In this document: positions 33,586 to 42,979 of the stretch, one piece after another
Numbering within the stretch: position 1 is the first letter of the stretch
How the letters are laid out: each line of letters opens with the position of its first letter
Assembly (NCBI GenBank): GCA_963668435.2
Contig: CAXXSC010000001.1
Span: forward strand, 124,001-188,000
Reading direction: 5' to 3'
Source of the DNA: G963668435 sp963668435
GTDB taxonomy: Bacteria; Latescibacterota; Latescibacteria; Latescibacterales; Latescibacteraceae
DNA length: 64,000 nucleotides
The notes under the pieces: model-generated
Seen by the model: the letters and a program-made list of their open reading frames with translations, nothing else
Told to the model about the DNA's origin: nothing
Database searches by the model: none
Position numbers and translations under genes: made by a program

Positions 33586-34326
33586 ATGCAGAACAGTTAC
33601 TCCGATTACAGCGCTCATTATAGCATCGATGCCCATGACATGCCCATGCCTGAGGACTATGGGCGTTTTCGACGTCATGCGGAGTTTCGGCGTTTCAGCC
33701 TGCTGGCCAGGCTGCTTGACACCGGGCGACCCATGTCAGTGCTCGATGCCGGTTGCGGCAATGGCTGGCTTTCGGAAATTCTGGCCTCCCGCGGGCACAG
33801 GGTGTCTGCCCTCGATATCGGCGGCGACAGCTTGAAGCGCGCAAAAGCCCGTCTGGAGAGTCGTGATACTTCTGTTTCTTTCTGTTCCGGCGATATTTAT
33901 TCCCTTCCGTTTCCCGATTCTTTTTTCGATGCAGCCGTGGCGAGTGAGATCATAGAACATCTCGACCGTCCAGATGATGCCATTAAAGAGCTTGCCCGTG
34001 TTGTCAGGCCCGGCGGTCATGTGCTGATCACGACACCCTACCGTGAGACCATCGAGTACACGCTCTGTATCCATTGCAATAAAAAGACGCCTGTGAATGC
34101 CCACCTTCACTCATTCGACCGCGAAAAAATAGAATCGCTGGCCACAGCGGCGGGGCTTACAGCCGACCGTTTCGATGTTTTCATGAGCCGTCCGATGGAG
34201 CGTCTCGGGCTTTCCGGCTTTACCGGCTTCCTTCCCTTTGGTGTCTGGCGGATGATCGATAGAATTGCCTGTGCTGTTTTCGGCAAGGAATCTTTCCTTG
34301 CTCTCAAGGCGGTCAAAGGTGAATGA
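33586..34326 (+). CDS. Class I SAM-dependent methyltransferase
   Basis: The 246-residue protein carries motif I V-L-D-A-G-C-G-N-G-W near residue 52 and the downstream P-F-P-D-S-F-F-D-A-A and E-I-I-E-H-L-D motifs of the Methyltransf_11 type. The C-terminal third has hydrophobic segments that could touch the membrane. Its last codons overlap the GTG start of the flippase gene. It opens the tightly packed surface-polysaccharide block, so a sugar or lipid-linked glycan is the likely acceptor. Confidence 0.87.
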   Translation: MQNSYSDYSAHYSIDAHDMPMPEDYGRFRRHAEFRRFSLLARLLDTGRPMSVLDAGCGNGWLSEILASRGHRVSALDIGGDSLKRAKARLESRDTSVSFCSGDIYSLPFPDSFFDAAVASEIIEHLDRPDDAIKELARVVRPGGHVLITTPYRETIEYTLCIHCNKKTPVNAHLHSFDREKIESLATAAGLTADRFDVFMSRPMERLGLSGFTGFLPFGVWRMIDRIACAVFGKESFLALKAVKGE

Positions 34327-35791
34327 GCATCAGGGCATACGCGACCGCGCGGTGCTGGTAACGATCGGCAGGAGCCTCTATGTCGCCAGCGTGTTCGTCC
34401 TGAATATCGGGCTCGCGCGGGCAATGGGACCGGAATCGTTCGGCTCGTTCCAGCAGGTGTTCATTTTCAATGCGCTGTTCCTTATCCTCTCGCTCGGTAT
34501 TCCCGAAACGGTATACTTTTTCGTGCCCCGTCTCGAGGGTGATGAAAAAACACGTTTTCTCGGGCAGACAATGGCGCTGCTGCTTGTCTCCGGCATGGTG
34601 ACAGCGGGCATATTTACCCTCTGTGCGCCTCTTTTCGCCTGGAGCCAGCGGAATCATGCTATCATTCCCCATCTGCGGCTTTTCGGTATCTATGGCTGTT
34701 TTTATATCGCCAGCTCGTTTGCCGATCCGCTGTTCATTACATTCCGGCGCACGTCGTATGTGTTTCTGCTCAACCTGTTGCACGGAGTATTTCTTGTCGG
34801 CCTGACTGCCTGGTATTATCTGGCCCCTGTGCAGACAATCATGCTGTTTAAGGCTATGGCTGTTTTCGGCGCTTTCCGTTACGGTCTGTCGATGTTGCTG
34901 GCTATGTCGATACGTTCGGAAACCGGGCCTGTCAGTATTTTCCGCGGCAGCAACAACCTGATGAAACAGCTTGTGTTCGCGCTGCCTATCGTGCTGACCT
35001 CGACAGTCGATATCATCTCGCGCTGGCTTGACAAGTTTGTCGTGTCGGCGGTTTTCGGCCCCGAGACGCTCGGCGTGTTTTTCGTCGGTGCGATCGAGAT
35101 ACCCTTTGTTGCGGTGATGGTCTCCTCTGTCTACAGTGTCATCTCGCCGCTTCTCAATTCCTATCATCACAGTGGGGACAGCGAGAAATTCATCCGTCTC
35201 GTGAATACCACGTTCAAGATTCTCGCGAGGCTGATATGGCCGCTGTTCGTTTACTGTTTCGTTTTTGCCGACCTCTTGATCACCGTGGTGTTTAAGGAGA
35301 CATTCGCAGGCGCGGTACTGCCGTTCCGCATCTATCTTTTGCTCCTGCCGCTGAGAGTCGCCTCATACGGTGTCATACTCATCGCGCTGGGGAAACCGCA
35401 GTCAGTATTCCGTACCGCGGTGCTTGCCCTGCTCATCAATCTCGTGCTGAATATCCTTCTCGCGCTGACTGTCGGTTACTGGGGCCCTGCCGCAGCGACT
35501 GTCATCGCGACCTATATACATGTCCTGCTGCTCGTTGTCATAATCCTGCGTCAGACAAATGTGAAAGTGAGTGAGCTGATACCGTTTCCCCAGCTTTTTG
35601 CCGTGGGCGTAACCTCGCTTTTCGCCGTGATGATAGCCTTTGCCCTGTCACTGACAGTCCATAATGATATTGCACGAATAGCGGTTTCGCTGGTATCATT
35701 TATTATCGCCTATGCACTGCTGGCAGTCCGGGCCGGATTCCTCAATCCGGGTGACCTGCTCATTTTCAGGGGAGGAGTGAAGCGTGGCTAA
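34319..35791 (+). CDS. Wzx-like polysaccharide flippase (MOP superfamily)
   Basis: The protein is about 490 residues from GTG 34319, which overlaps the methyltransferase stop and follows AAGGCGG at six bases; an upstream in-frame start at 34265 lacks such support. About 12-14 transmembrane helices and the N-terminal pattern G-L-A-R-A-M-G-P-E-S-F-G-S-F fit polysaccharide flippases, which move lipid-linked oligosaccharides across the inner membrane. The next gene, a FemAB-like transferase, overlaps its 3' end. The order methyltransferase, flippase, transferase, deacetylase argues for assembly and export of one surface glycan. Confidence 0.88.
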   Translation: MNEHQGIRDRAVLVTIGRSLYVASVFVLNIGLARAMGPESFGSFQQVFIFNALFLILSLGIPETVYFFVPRLEGDEKTRFLGQTMALLLVSGMVTAGIFTLCAPLFAWSQRNHAIIPHLRLFGIYGCFYIASSFADPLFITFRRTSYVFLLNLLHGVFLVGLTAWYYLAPVQTIMLFKAMAVFGAFRYGLSMLLAMSIRSETGPVSIFRGSNNLMKQLVFALPIVLTSTVDIISRWLDKFVVSAVFGPETLGVFFVGAIEIPFVAVMVSSVYSVISPLLNSYHHSGDSEKFIRLVNTTFKILARLIWPLFVYCFVFADLLITVVFKETFAGAVLPFRIYLLLLPLRVASYGVILIALGKPQSVFRTAVLALLINLVLNILLALTVGYWGPAAATVIATYIHVLLLVVIILRQTNVKVSELIPFPQLFAVGVTSLFAVMIAFALSLTVHNDIARIAVSLVSFIIAYALLAVRAGFLNPGDLLIFRGGVKRG

Positions 35792-36782
35792 GACATTTGA
35801 ACTGGAAATGATAGAGGATTTCGCGCTCTGGGATGAATTCAACGGCAGCTCTCCGCAGGGGACGGTGTTCAGTTCCTCTGCCTGGCTCGATGCTGCGGCC
35901 TCCGCACAGGGCGGTGAACTTCGGCTGGCGGCTGTTGTCGAGAACGGCAGGATGGTGGCGGGCCTTCCCTGGGTGCATATCGCCAGGGGACCTGTCAGGA
36001 AAGCGAGTTCGCCCGCGCTGACACCCTATTCTGGAATACTGTACCGTCCCGATCCCGGCAAGCGTCATTCCGAGGCGGAAAGTTTCAACATGCGTTGCGC
36101 CGAGTTGTTCATTACACGCCTGAAGGAAACGTACCGCCACGTCTTCATTGCCCATTCGCCGGGGATGGAGGACATCAGGGCTTTCGACTGGGCCGGATTC
36201 GGCAGCCGGGTTAAATATACCTACCTGCTCGATATTGAGGATCCTGACAGCCTGTGGGAGCTTGTCGAGCGGCGGGTCCGGACAGTGATCCGCAATGCGG
36301 AAAAAACACTCGTGTTGGGTGGTGCGGTCGATATTGGGACATTCACCACGCTTTACGAGCGCATTTACGGTGACCGGGGACGGCAGCTTCCGTATGGATC
36401 CGGCATGGTGAAGGCCATGACTGAGCGGGTTCTTGCCGAGGGGCTTGGTGAAATGCGGTCGGCTGTCGATGAGGACGGGAACGTGCTTTCGACCATGATC
36501 CTGGTCAGGGACGAGCGTACTGTCTACGCGTGGCTGAGCGGTTCGCTGCCGGGTGAAAACGCCAGCGGAGCATTTTCCCTGCTTTTCTGGGATGCGGTTA
36601 AAAGATATAGCGGGAGTCACGAAAAGCTCGATATGGTGGGCGCCAACATAAAATCGATCGCCTTTTTCAAAAAAGGATTCGCGGGACGGCTGACACCATA
36701 TTATGTTACCGATTGGTATTCCTCTTCAATTGCACGTTTCACTTTTGCCGCGTACACGGCTTTGCGTAAGGTGTTTCGATGA
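35784..36782 (+). CDS. FemAB/BioF2-like acyltransferase of the GNAT superfamily
   Basis: The 332-residue protein has the double GNAT fold seen in FemAB-like proteins of exopolysaccharide clusters (BioF2-like acetyltransferase). Typical segments are S-S-A-W-L-D-A near residue 31, L-P-Y-G-S-G-M near 212 and K-S-I-A-F-F-K-K-G-F-A near 292. Many such proteins transfer an acyl or aminoacyl group to a sugar amine. GTG 35784 follows AGGAGTGAAGC and overlaps the flippase stop, and its own stop overlaps the next ATG. The overlaps indicate translational coupling across three genes. The donor is unknown. Confidence 0.8.
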   Translation: MAKTFELEMIEDFALWDEFNGSSPQGTVFSSSAWLDAAASAQGGELRLAAVVENGRMVAGLPWVHIARGPVRKASSPALTPYSGILYRPDPGKRHSEAESFNMRCAELFITRLKETYRHVFIAHSPGMEDIRAFDWAGFGSRVKYTYLLDIEDPDSLWELVERRVRTVIRNAEKTLVLGGAVDIGTFTTLYERIYGDRGRQLPYGSGMVKAMTERVLAEGLGEMRSAVDEDGNVLSTMILVRDERTVYAWLSGSLPGENASGAFSLLFWDAVKRYSGSHEKLDMVGANIKSIAFFKKGFAGRLTPYYVTDWYSSSIARFTFAAYTALRKVFR

Positions 36783-38482
36783 TAGATCTTATTATAACCC
36801 TTCCTGCGGAAGGGCCTATTTCACTGTTTACCAGAAATTTCAGGGTTCATGCCGGTATTCCCCTCGGCCTTTACGATGAGGGGCCGCGAACGCCGGTCGC
36901 CCTTCTGTATGGTGATGTTTCCGAACATATGCTTCGTGCCATGAGTGAGCACTATCAGGCAATTATCGCCATTCCCTACATGGACAACGACAATATTCCC
37001 GAGAAACCCTCGAGCTATACGACGCAGACACTTCAGGCGCCGATCCTCGCAACTGTCCAGCATTTTGACATGCCGGGATTCCAGAGTTTCGTCAAGACAT
37101 ATCAGGGCAGCCCGCTTGTCATGAAAGGCCGGGTCAACAACTCCCTGGTCCTGCTGTTCGCTGCCGACCTGATCAAGTCAACCATCAGGATTCTCTCGGG
37201 CGAGCTTGAGAAACACGGCGAAACCGATGACATAGGACGCCCGATTCCACCGCCTGAGACTATCACCTATGCCCCTGCCGTGTCGTTGCAGTTCAACCTT
37301 ATCGAAAATGCCATCCGGTATATATTCCGCCGTCTGGGACTGCCGCTTCTGTCGATTCCTCGTTGGCCGGGTTCTGCGCCCCTTGCTGTTTTCCTCAGCC
37401 ACGACATCGATGTGGTAAGGAAATGGACCTGGAAACGATCGGCCTATGAATTGGCGATGGGGCTCAAGGATATGCTGATGCTGAAACCGGATCATCTGAA
37501 AGATTCGATTTCATCCATCATGAACGCCATGCGCGGGCGCGACCCATACTGGCTTTTCGACGAGCTTCTTTTTATGGAGAACGGCAGCGGATTCAAGTCG
37601 ACATGGTTTTTCGCAGCCTATGGTGATGAGTTCAGTGAGCGTGAACGGGATTTCGATCCGGTATATCGCCGCAAGCCCGCGGAAATCTCGGCAATGATAC
37701 GCCGCCTGATCGACAACGACTGTGAGATTGCACTTCATGGCAGCAGGAACGCACATGTCAATGCGAAGGTGCTTCGGGAACAGCTCGATTTCTTCGACAA
37801 CCGTCTTGGCGACCACCTGCGGGGTGTCCGTCACCACTATCTCATGTTCAGCCACGGGCGCAGTTTCGAGGCGGCCTCGAAAGCACGGCTTCTCTATGAC
37901 AGCACTCTCGGATTCAATGACAAGGCCGGATTCCGCAACGGAATGGCCTCACCGTTCTTCCCTTTCAGCAATAAGCATGATGCCGGTTCGCTTGTCGAAT
38001 TACCGCTGGTGTTTATGGATACCTGTTTCCTGCACCGTAACGAGGACCCGGAGGCGGTGAAAAAACATGTGACCGAGGCTTACCTGTATGCGAAAGCCGC
38101 CGGCGGCATGTTCAGTGTCTTGATCCATCCCGGCAACATGGACCATATGGAAATACCAGAGCTGAATCATTTTTATCACTCACTGCTTGCTCGTTTCAGG
38201 ATGGACCATGCCATTTCCATGACAGGACGTGAGCTTGCCCGCTGGTGGATGCAGCGCGAGGTGGTGCTGAAAAACCTCGAATTCGCGGAGACCGCCTGGC
38301 GCATCAAGGGTGTTGAGCTGCCCGAGAACATGGAACTGCAGATATCGGCAAAGAATATATCGTCCATGCGTTTCCTTATTGAAGGGGCCACGGGTGCAAC
38401 AAAAGTCGACGAGGACAGCCTGACGATACGTCCGGAAAAAGTCGACCCGGGCAAGGGCCTTCTTATCAGGCAGAAAAAGTAG
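36779..38482 (+). CDS. Polysaccharide deacetylase family protein with N-terminal extension
   Basis: The 567-residue protein begins with an ATGA overlap on the previous gene. About 190 N-terminal residues of unknown fold precede a carbohydrate-esterase-4-like domain: L-S-H-D-I-D near residue 207 gives the catalytic Asp and metal ligands, and H-G-S-R-N-A-H near 320 resembles the zinc-binding H-x3-H motif. L-I-H-P-G-N near 445 is the usual late active-site motif. The enzyme would deacetylate an N-acetylated glycan. Without a signal peptide it is predicted cytoplasmic or membrane-associated, acting before export by the neighbouring flippase. Confidence 0.82.
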   Translation: MIDLIITLPAEGPISLFTRNFRVHAGIPLGLYDEGPRTPVALLYGDVSEHMLRAMSEHYQAIIAIPYMDNDNIPEKPSSYTTQTLQAPILATVQHFDMPGFQSFVKTYQGSPLVMKGRVNNSLVLLFAADLIKSTIRILSGELEKHGETDDIGRPIPPPETITYAPAVSLQFNLIENAIRYIFRRLGLPLLSIPRWPGSAPLAVFLSHDIDVVRKWTWKRSAYELAMGLKDMLMLKPDHLKDSISSIMNAMRGRDPYWLFDELLFMENGSGFKSTWFFAAYGDEFSERERDFDPVYRRKPAEISAMIRRLIDNDCEIALHGSRNAHVNAKVLREQLDFFDNRLGDHLRGVRHHYLMFSHGRSFEAASKARLLYDSTLGFNDKAGFRNGMASPFFPFSNKHDAGSLVELPLVFMDTCFLHRNEDPEAVKKHVTEAYLYAKAAGGMFSVLIHPGNMDHMEIPELNHFYHSLLARFRMDHAISMTGRELARWWMQREVVLKNLEFAETAWRIKGVELPENMELQISAKNISSMRFLIEGATGATKVDEDSLTIRPEKVDPGKGLLIRQKK

Positions 38483-38719
38483 GACTGTTGGATTAAGCGT
38501 TCATGATTGTTGAAACAAAGGCTGCCTGCGGAACTGTCTGTCCTGAAAATCATTCCCAAGAGAAAATGTTCTGATTCAATGATATAGGCTGTCACTTCTA
38601 TTGTCTTGTCAGATCGATTAAATAATTCGCCCATGTTGAAAAAGCGAATTGTGAGAGATACCCATATTCCTGTATCCGACCAACAGCAATCCAGCATCTG
38701 CCGGAATGAAAGGTGTTCC

Positions 38720-39961
38720 ATGAAACGGGCGCTCATCCTCCTGATCGGAGAAATCCTCGAAGATCCCCGAGTCCTGAAAACGGCACGTTCGATTGCGGAG
38801 CGCGGCGTATCGGTCACCGTTGCCTGTACGAATCCCTCGGGACGGTCGGAAAAGGAGGATTTCGAGGGGCTTGTTATCCGGCGTTTTCCCCATCGCGGCG
38901 AATTCATCCTGAAACGGCTCTACACCTTTTTAAAAAGCCGTCTGCCCTCGCGCATGGGCCAGACCCTGGCGAAAGGACATGAGGATGCGCCGTCGAGGCC
39001 GCTTGCCGCCTGGCTGAAGAACCGTGTGCTCTCACTCAATTTCAGGCATTTCATGGGTGAGAACATGGCGATAAACCGTAAAATGGCCGCCGCTTTCAGG
39101 AATGAGCGTTTCGATCTTGTCCATGCGAACGATTTTGATACACTTCCCGCCGGACGTGAACTGAAACAGTGCGGGGCCGCGGACGCGTTGCTCTACGATG
39201 CTCACGAGTACTGGGCGGGGATCGGTGTCCACGGTAGTGTGGCCAATGAGCAGGTGCGGGTCATTGAACGCGATGGGATCGAGGCTGCCGATCATGTTGT
39301 GACAGTCAATCCTGTCATCGCGGAGACAATGCAGGAAGAATACGGTTTAACGACGACACCTGCGGTTGTTATGAACTGCCCGTACCATGATGGCGGTGAA
39401 ACTGTCGAGCCGGTTATCCACAGTCCGCTGCGTGTGGTGTACCAAGGCAAGCTCCAGGCCTTTCGCGGCCTTGATGAGCTGGTCTTGGCGTTCCAGGATA
39501 TCGAGAACGCCGAGCTGACCTTTTCCGGTTTCGGGCCGCTGGAGGAAAGTCTCAAGCGCCTTGCGGAATCGTTGGGGCTCGGTGATCGTGTGCACTTCCT
39601 CGGTCGTTTCAAGGGGGAGGATACCGTTACGATCCTGAAGGAGCACGATATCGGGATTATGCCTTTTCGAGATGTTACTCTCAACATGCGCTATACTTCG
39701 CCGAACAAGATGTTCGATTACGCCATGGCCGGTCTTGCAATCGCCGCAAGCGATTTCCCGTTCCTGCGGCAGATAGTGGTCAATCACGGCATGGGAGTAA
39801 TGCTGGATGCGGCCACGCCGGAGGGTATCGCGGCCACGCTTTCGCGCATGATCACTGACAAGGATGCCCTGCTCGCTTACAAGACAGCCGCCCGCCGTGC
39901 CGCGCTTGAATCTTTCACCTGGGAAAAACAGTTTGCGGCCTATCCCTGGACAGGGGCTTGA
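38720..39961 (+). CDS. Glycosyltransferase family 4
   Basis: The 413-residue protein starts at ATG 38720 after GAAAGGTG; an in-frame start at 38606 is less likely. It shows the GT-B pattern I-L-E-D-P-R-V near residue 12, H-A-N-D-F-D-T-L-P-A in the acceptor domain, V-Y-Q-G-K-L-Q-A-F-R-G-L in the donor domain, and a degenerate C-terminal E-x7-E site (P-N-K-M-F-D-Y-A-M-A-G-L). The D-A-H-E-Y segment is common in GT4 relatives of surface polysaccharide clusters. It is separated from the deacetylase by 237 nt and may have its own promoter. Substrate unknown. Confidence 0.87.
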   Translation: MKRALILLIGEILEDPRVLKTARSIAERGVSVTVACTNPSGRSEKEDFEGLVIRRFPHRGEFILKRLYTFLKSRLPSRMGQTLAKGHEDAPSRPLAAWLKNRVLSLNFRHFMGENMAINRKMAAAFRNERFDLVHANDFDTLPAGRELKQCGAADALLYDAHEYWAGIGVHGSVANEQVRVIERDGIEAADHVVTVNPVIAETMQEEYGLTTTPAVVMNCPYHDGGETVEPVIHSPLRVVYQGKLQAFRGLDELVLAFQDIENAELTFSGFGPLEESLKRLAESLGLGDRVHFLGRFKGEDTVTILKEHDIGIMPFRDVTLNMRYTSPNKMFDYAMAGLAIAASDFPFLRQIVVNHGMGVMLDAATPEGIAATLSRMITDKDALLAYKTAARRAALESFTWEKQFAAYPWTGA

Positions 39962-40137
39962 CGGGAGCGGTTTTTGCGCTATATTGCGGATAGCGGACGT
40001 ATGCTGTTTGCTTATGGAAATCTCCGGGCAAAGCGCTGCGTTTTGTCCAATATCGATACTCTATCTTCTCTGTTTCCGTTCACGGGACAGTGTCGGCTTT
40101 GCTTCCGCCGCCGAGGCGTTATTTGAAAGGCGTCATT

Positions 40138-41019
40138 GTGGATCATTCCTTTTCCATGCCCGATTCGGTGCAATCGATATATCCCAACGAAATGCAGATG
40201 CTCGGCACAACCCCTGCAATCGTTTTCCGTGACCACCGCTGGACACTTCCGGTAATTCACCGTGCCGCAGAACACGGGCTCATCGACCTTCCGGTGCGCC
40301 TTGTGACATTCGACCGTCACCGTGACTCACTTACACCAGAGGATGACGACTGTATTCTCGCCGCTTTCAGAGACAGGCAGCCCGGTTTCGATGATCTCAT
40401 GCATATCGTGAAATTCCACCTCTCTCCCCGGGATGACGACTGGATTGTCGCCGGAATGGAGATGGGACTGATATCTGATGCTGTACAGTTCGGCAGCAGG
40501 CCGGAACGATCACGTGATGCATATCGGGAGTACCGCGACAGCGAGGGGAATACGCACAGGATATTTCATCTCGGTCTTCCTGCCGAGGAGCTGTCATTCA
40601 AGGGCGCACTGGCGGATATGTCCCACGATGCCGCCTCTAACGGGCTGTGGGAGATCCTCGGGCTCAAACAGGAGCAGTGTGAGTTTGTTACCGGTGAGCC
40701 GGTGGTGTTCGATATCGACCTTGATTTTTTCACGTTTTCCTGGGAACGCTATACGCTGCCTTTCACCGATGAGCTTTTCCGCGGCGAATTCCTTAACCTC
40801 TGCCAGTCTGCCTATTATGATGACTGCCGTCCGCTCGACCTGGTTAAAAACACGATCGAAGCCGCGGGTGTGATAACTATCGCCGCCGAGCCCCAGTTTT
40901 GTGATGGTGCTGTCAAAACCCGTTCGATTCTAAGCCGTTGCAACCGGTATCTTTTTGACAGCCAGCTTGACACCGATGTGATCGAAGTTGATTACAATCC
41001 TGTTTATCCCAGCGAGTAG
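40138..41019 (+). CDS. UPF0489 family protein
   Basis: The product is about 293 residues from GTG 40138, chosen because GAAAGG lies seven bases upstream; a GTG at 40090 in the same frame has no such site. The F-D-R-H-x-D-S-L segment and the F-D-I-D-L-D-F-F motif near residue 199 are the marks of UPF0489, a family of unknown function with a fold thought to resemble metallohydrolases of the arginase type. The aspartates of D-I-D-L-D could bind metal. It is the last gene before the tRNA and translation cluster, which has its own promoter. The role is unknown. Confidence 0.75.
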   Translation: MDHSFSMPDSVQSIYPNEMQMLGTTPAIVFRDHRWTLPVIHRAAEHGLIDLPVRLVTFDRHRDSLTPEDDDCILAAFRDRQPGFDDLMHIVKFHLSPRDDDWIVAGMEMGLISDAVQFGSRPERSRDAYREYRDSEGNTHRIFHLGLPAEELSFKGALADMSHDAASNGLWEILGLKQEQCEFVTGEPVVFDIDLDFFTFSWERYTLPFTDELFRGEFLNLCQSAYYDDCRPLDLVKNTIEAAGVITIAAEPQFCDGAVKTRSILSRCNRYLFDSQLDTDVIEVDYNPVYPSE

Positions 41020-41066
41020 TACTCCTCCGGCTCGAAAATTCTCTTCAAAAGCTGTTAAAATAATGT

Positions 41067-41095
41067 TTGACATTCATGGTTATTATTGGTATATT
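41067..41095 (+). promoter_or_regulatory. Promoter of the tRNA-tuf operon
   Basis: A perfect TTGACA at 41067-41072 and TATATT at 41090-41095 are separated by 17 bp. They lie about 80 bp before tRNA-Gly and can drive the tRNA-Gly, tRNA-Thr, tuf, rpmG, tRNA-Trp, secE, nusG transcript. Confidence 0.85.
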
Positions 41096-41174
41096 TCCGG
41101 TCTACGTGGCGGGAGGAGACTTTTTGTCCCTATACGTACTCGCGATGTATGTCGGTGTTTGAAATGCGATCCGG

Positions 41175-41250
41175 GCGGGAATAACTCAATTGGTAGAGTA
41201 TCACCCTTCCAAGGTGAGAGTTGCGAGTTCGAGTCTCGTTTCCCGCTCCA
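41175..41250 (+). tRNA. tRNA-Gly (TCC)
   Basis: The 76-nt cloverleaf has acceptor arm GCGGGAA paired with TTCCCGC, a D-loop with TTGG, anticodon loop CTTCCAA (anticodon TCC), GTTCGAG in the T arm and an encoded CCA end. Confidence 0.95.
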
Positions 41251-41286
41251 TTATTGCGATACCGGTCTTTATAGTGAATTTAGCGG

Positions 41287-41362
<76 letters not shown>

Positions 41363-41419
41363 TTTTGTGAAATAAAAATAACAAAACTCTTTTTTTAATT
41401 TACATCAAAGGGGATTCAA

Positions 41420-42619
41420 ATGGCCAAGGAGAAGTTTGAGAGGAGTAAGCCCCATGTAAACGTGGGCACGATCGGACATGTCGACCATGGCAAGACGACG
41501 CTGACGAGCGGCATCACCAATGTTCTTAGTCAGCTTGGTCTGGCGGAGCATCAGTCGTTTGATGATATCGACAAGGCACCCGAGGAGCGCGAGCGTGGTA
41601 TTACGATCGCGACTGCTCATGTTGAGTATCAGTCTGAGACGCGTCATTATGCGCATGTTGATTGCCCTGGTCACGCTGACTACGTGAAGAACATGATCAC
41701 GGGTGCGGCGCAGATGGACGGTGCTGTTCTGGTTGTGAGTGCTGCTGACGGTCCTATGCCGCAGACGCGCGAGCACATTCTTCTTGCCCGCCAGGTTGGC
41801 GTTCCCCGCATCGTAGTGTTCCTGAACAAGTGCGACATGGTCGATGACGACGAGCTTATCGAGCTGGTCGAGCTCGAGGTTCGCGAGCTTCTGTCGAAAT
41901 ACGAGTTCCCGGGTGACGAGATTCCTTTTGTCCGCGGTTCCGCGCTTCAGGCAATGGAGTGGGATGGCGAGGACAAGGATGCGCCGTGTGTTGGCGTTAT
42001 CAAGGAGCTCCTGCAGGCGCTCGACGATTATGTTCCGATTCCCGAGCGTGATCTTGACAAGCCGTTCCTGATGCCTGTCGAGGACGTTTTCTCGATTACC
42101 GGCCGCGGTACGGTTGCTACCGGCCGTATCGAGCAGGGTATTATCAAGATGGGCGAAGAGATGGAGCTGGTCGGTATCAAAGATACCATGAAGACGGTCT
42201 GTACCGGTGTTGAGATGTTCCGTAAGATTCTTGACGAAGGACAGGCTGGCGACAATGTCGGTCTGCTTCTCCGCGGTATGGACAAGGATCGTGTGGATCG
42301 CGGAATGGTTCTGGCCAAGCCCGGTTCGGTTACGCCGCATACGAAATTCCGCGGTCAGGTCTACGTTCTGACCAAGGAAGAGGGTGGTCGTCACACGCCG
42401 TTCTTCACCGGCTACCGCCCGCAGTTTTACTTCCGCACGACGGATGTGACCGGAACGCTCGAGCTTCCTGAAGGCGTCGAGATGGTCATGCCCGGCGATA
42501 ACATCGAAATCACCGCAGAGCTTATCACACCGATCGCTATGAATGACGGTCTCCGTTTCGCTATCCGCGAAGGCGGCAGGACGATCGCTTCCGGTGTGGT
42601 TGCCGAGATTTATGAATAA
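41420..42619 (+). CDS. tuf: Elongation factor Tu, first copy
   Basis: The 399-residue GTPase delivers aminoacyl-tRNA to the ribosome. G1 is G-H-V-D-H-G-K-T-T-L (residues 19-28), G3 is D-C-P-G-H-A-D-Y and G4 is N-K-C-D, followed by the two beta-barrel domains. It is co-transcribed with the upstream tRNAs and followed by rpmG, the common tufB position. Its DNA is identical to the second tuf at 58134 except, as far as I can see, for one silent base (41653, Ala78). The identical block begins about ten bases before the ATG and ends just after the stop, which indicates gene conversion. Confidence 0.98.
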   Translation: MAKEKFERSKPHVNVGTIGHVDHGKTTLTSGITNVLSQLGLAEHQSFDDIDKAPEERERGITIATAHVEYQSETRHYAHVDCPGHADYVKNMITGAAQMDGAVLVVSAADGPMPQTREHILLARQVGVPRIVVFLNKCDMVDDDELIELVELEVRELLSKYEFPGDEIPFVRGSALQAMEWDGEDKDAPCVGVIKELLQALDDYVPIPERDLDKPFLMPVEDVFSITGRGTVATGRIEQGIIKMGEEMELVGIKDTMKTVCTGVEMFRKILDEGQAGDNVGLLLRGMDKDRVDRGMVLAKPGSVTPHTKFRGQVYVLTKEEGGRHTPFFTGYRPQFYFRTTDVTGTLELPEGVEMVMPGDNIEITAELITPIAMNDGLRFAIREGGRTIASGVVAEIYE

Positions 42620-42630
42620 AGGGCGGTAAT

Positions 42631-42783
42631 ATGCCGAGAGAAAACATATACCTGATTTGTCAGGAATGTAAACGTAAGAATTACGTTAAAGACAAAAACA
42701 AGCGTCTCCATCCTAACAGGGTGGAGTACAAGAAGTACTGCAAGTTCGACAAGAAGCACACGCTTCATAAAGAAGGTCGTTAA
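42631..42783 (+). CDS. rpmG: 50S ribosomal protein L33
   Basis: The 50-residue protein begins M-P-R-E-N-I-Y-L-I-C-Q-E-C-K-R-K-N-Y and ends K-H-T-L-H-K-E-G-R, clearly L33. It starts 11 nt after the tuf stop. The first C-x2-C knuckle (C10, C13) is present. The second is broken: Y-C-K-F-D-K-K-H-T keeps only one of the two cysteines found in zinc-binding L33, so zinc binding is probably weakened or lost. The position between tuf and tRNA-Trp/secE is the conserved one. Confidence 0.95.
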   Translation: MPRENIYLICQECKRKNYVKDKNKRLHPNRVEYKKYCKFDKKHTLHKEGR

Positions 42784-42821
42784 GCGGCAGCTTGTTTTTG
42801 ATGTAGTATAGTTTTTCGTGC

Positions 42822-42897
42822 AGGCCAGTAGTTCAATTGGTAGAGCACCGGTCTCCAAAACCGGCTGTTGGGGGTTCGAGTCCCTCCTGGCCTGCCA
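42822..42897 (+). tRNA. tRNA-Trp (CCA)
   Basis: The 76-nt tRNA has acceptor AGGCCAG paired with CTGGCCT, anticodon loop TCTCCAAAA (anticodon CCA), GGTTCGAGT in the T arm and an encoded CCA. It sits between rpmG and secE, the classic location. Confidence 0.95.
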
Positions 42898-42979
42898 TTA
42901 TGTCGAAACCGGGGGTGGGTTGCCCACTCGCGGTTATTGGTTCTTTGCTGGTTTCTATTTTTGAACACGGGCGGCTAAT

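Noticed and set aside
41405..42394. Identical 329-residue antisense frames in both tuf genes (also 58119-59108)
   Set aside because: They are shadows of the conserved tuf sequence and are duplicated only because tuf is.
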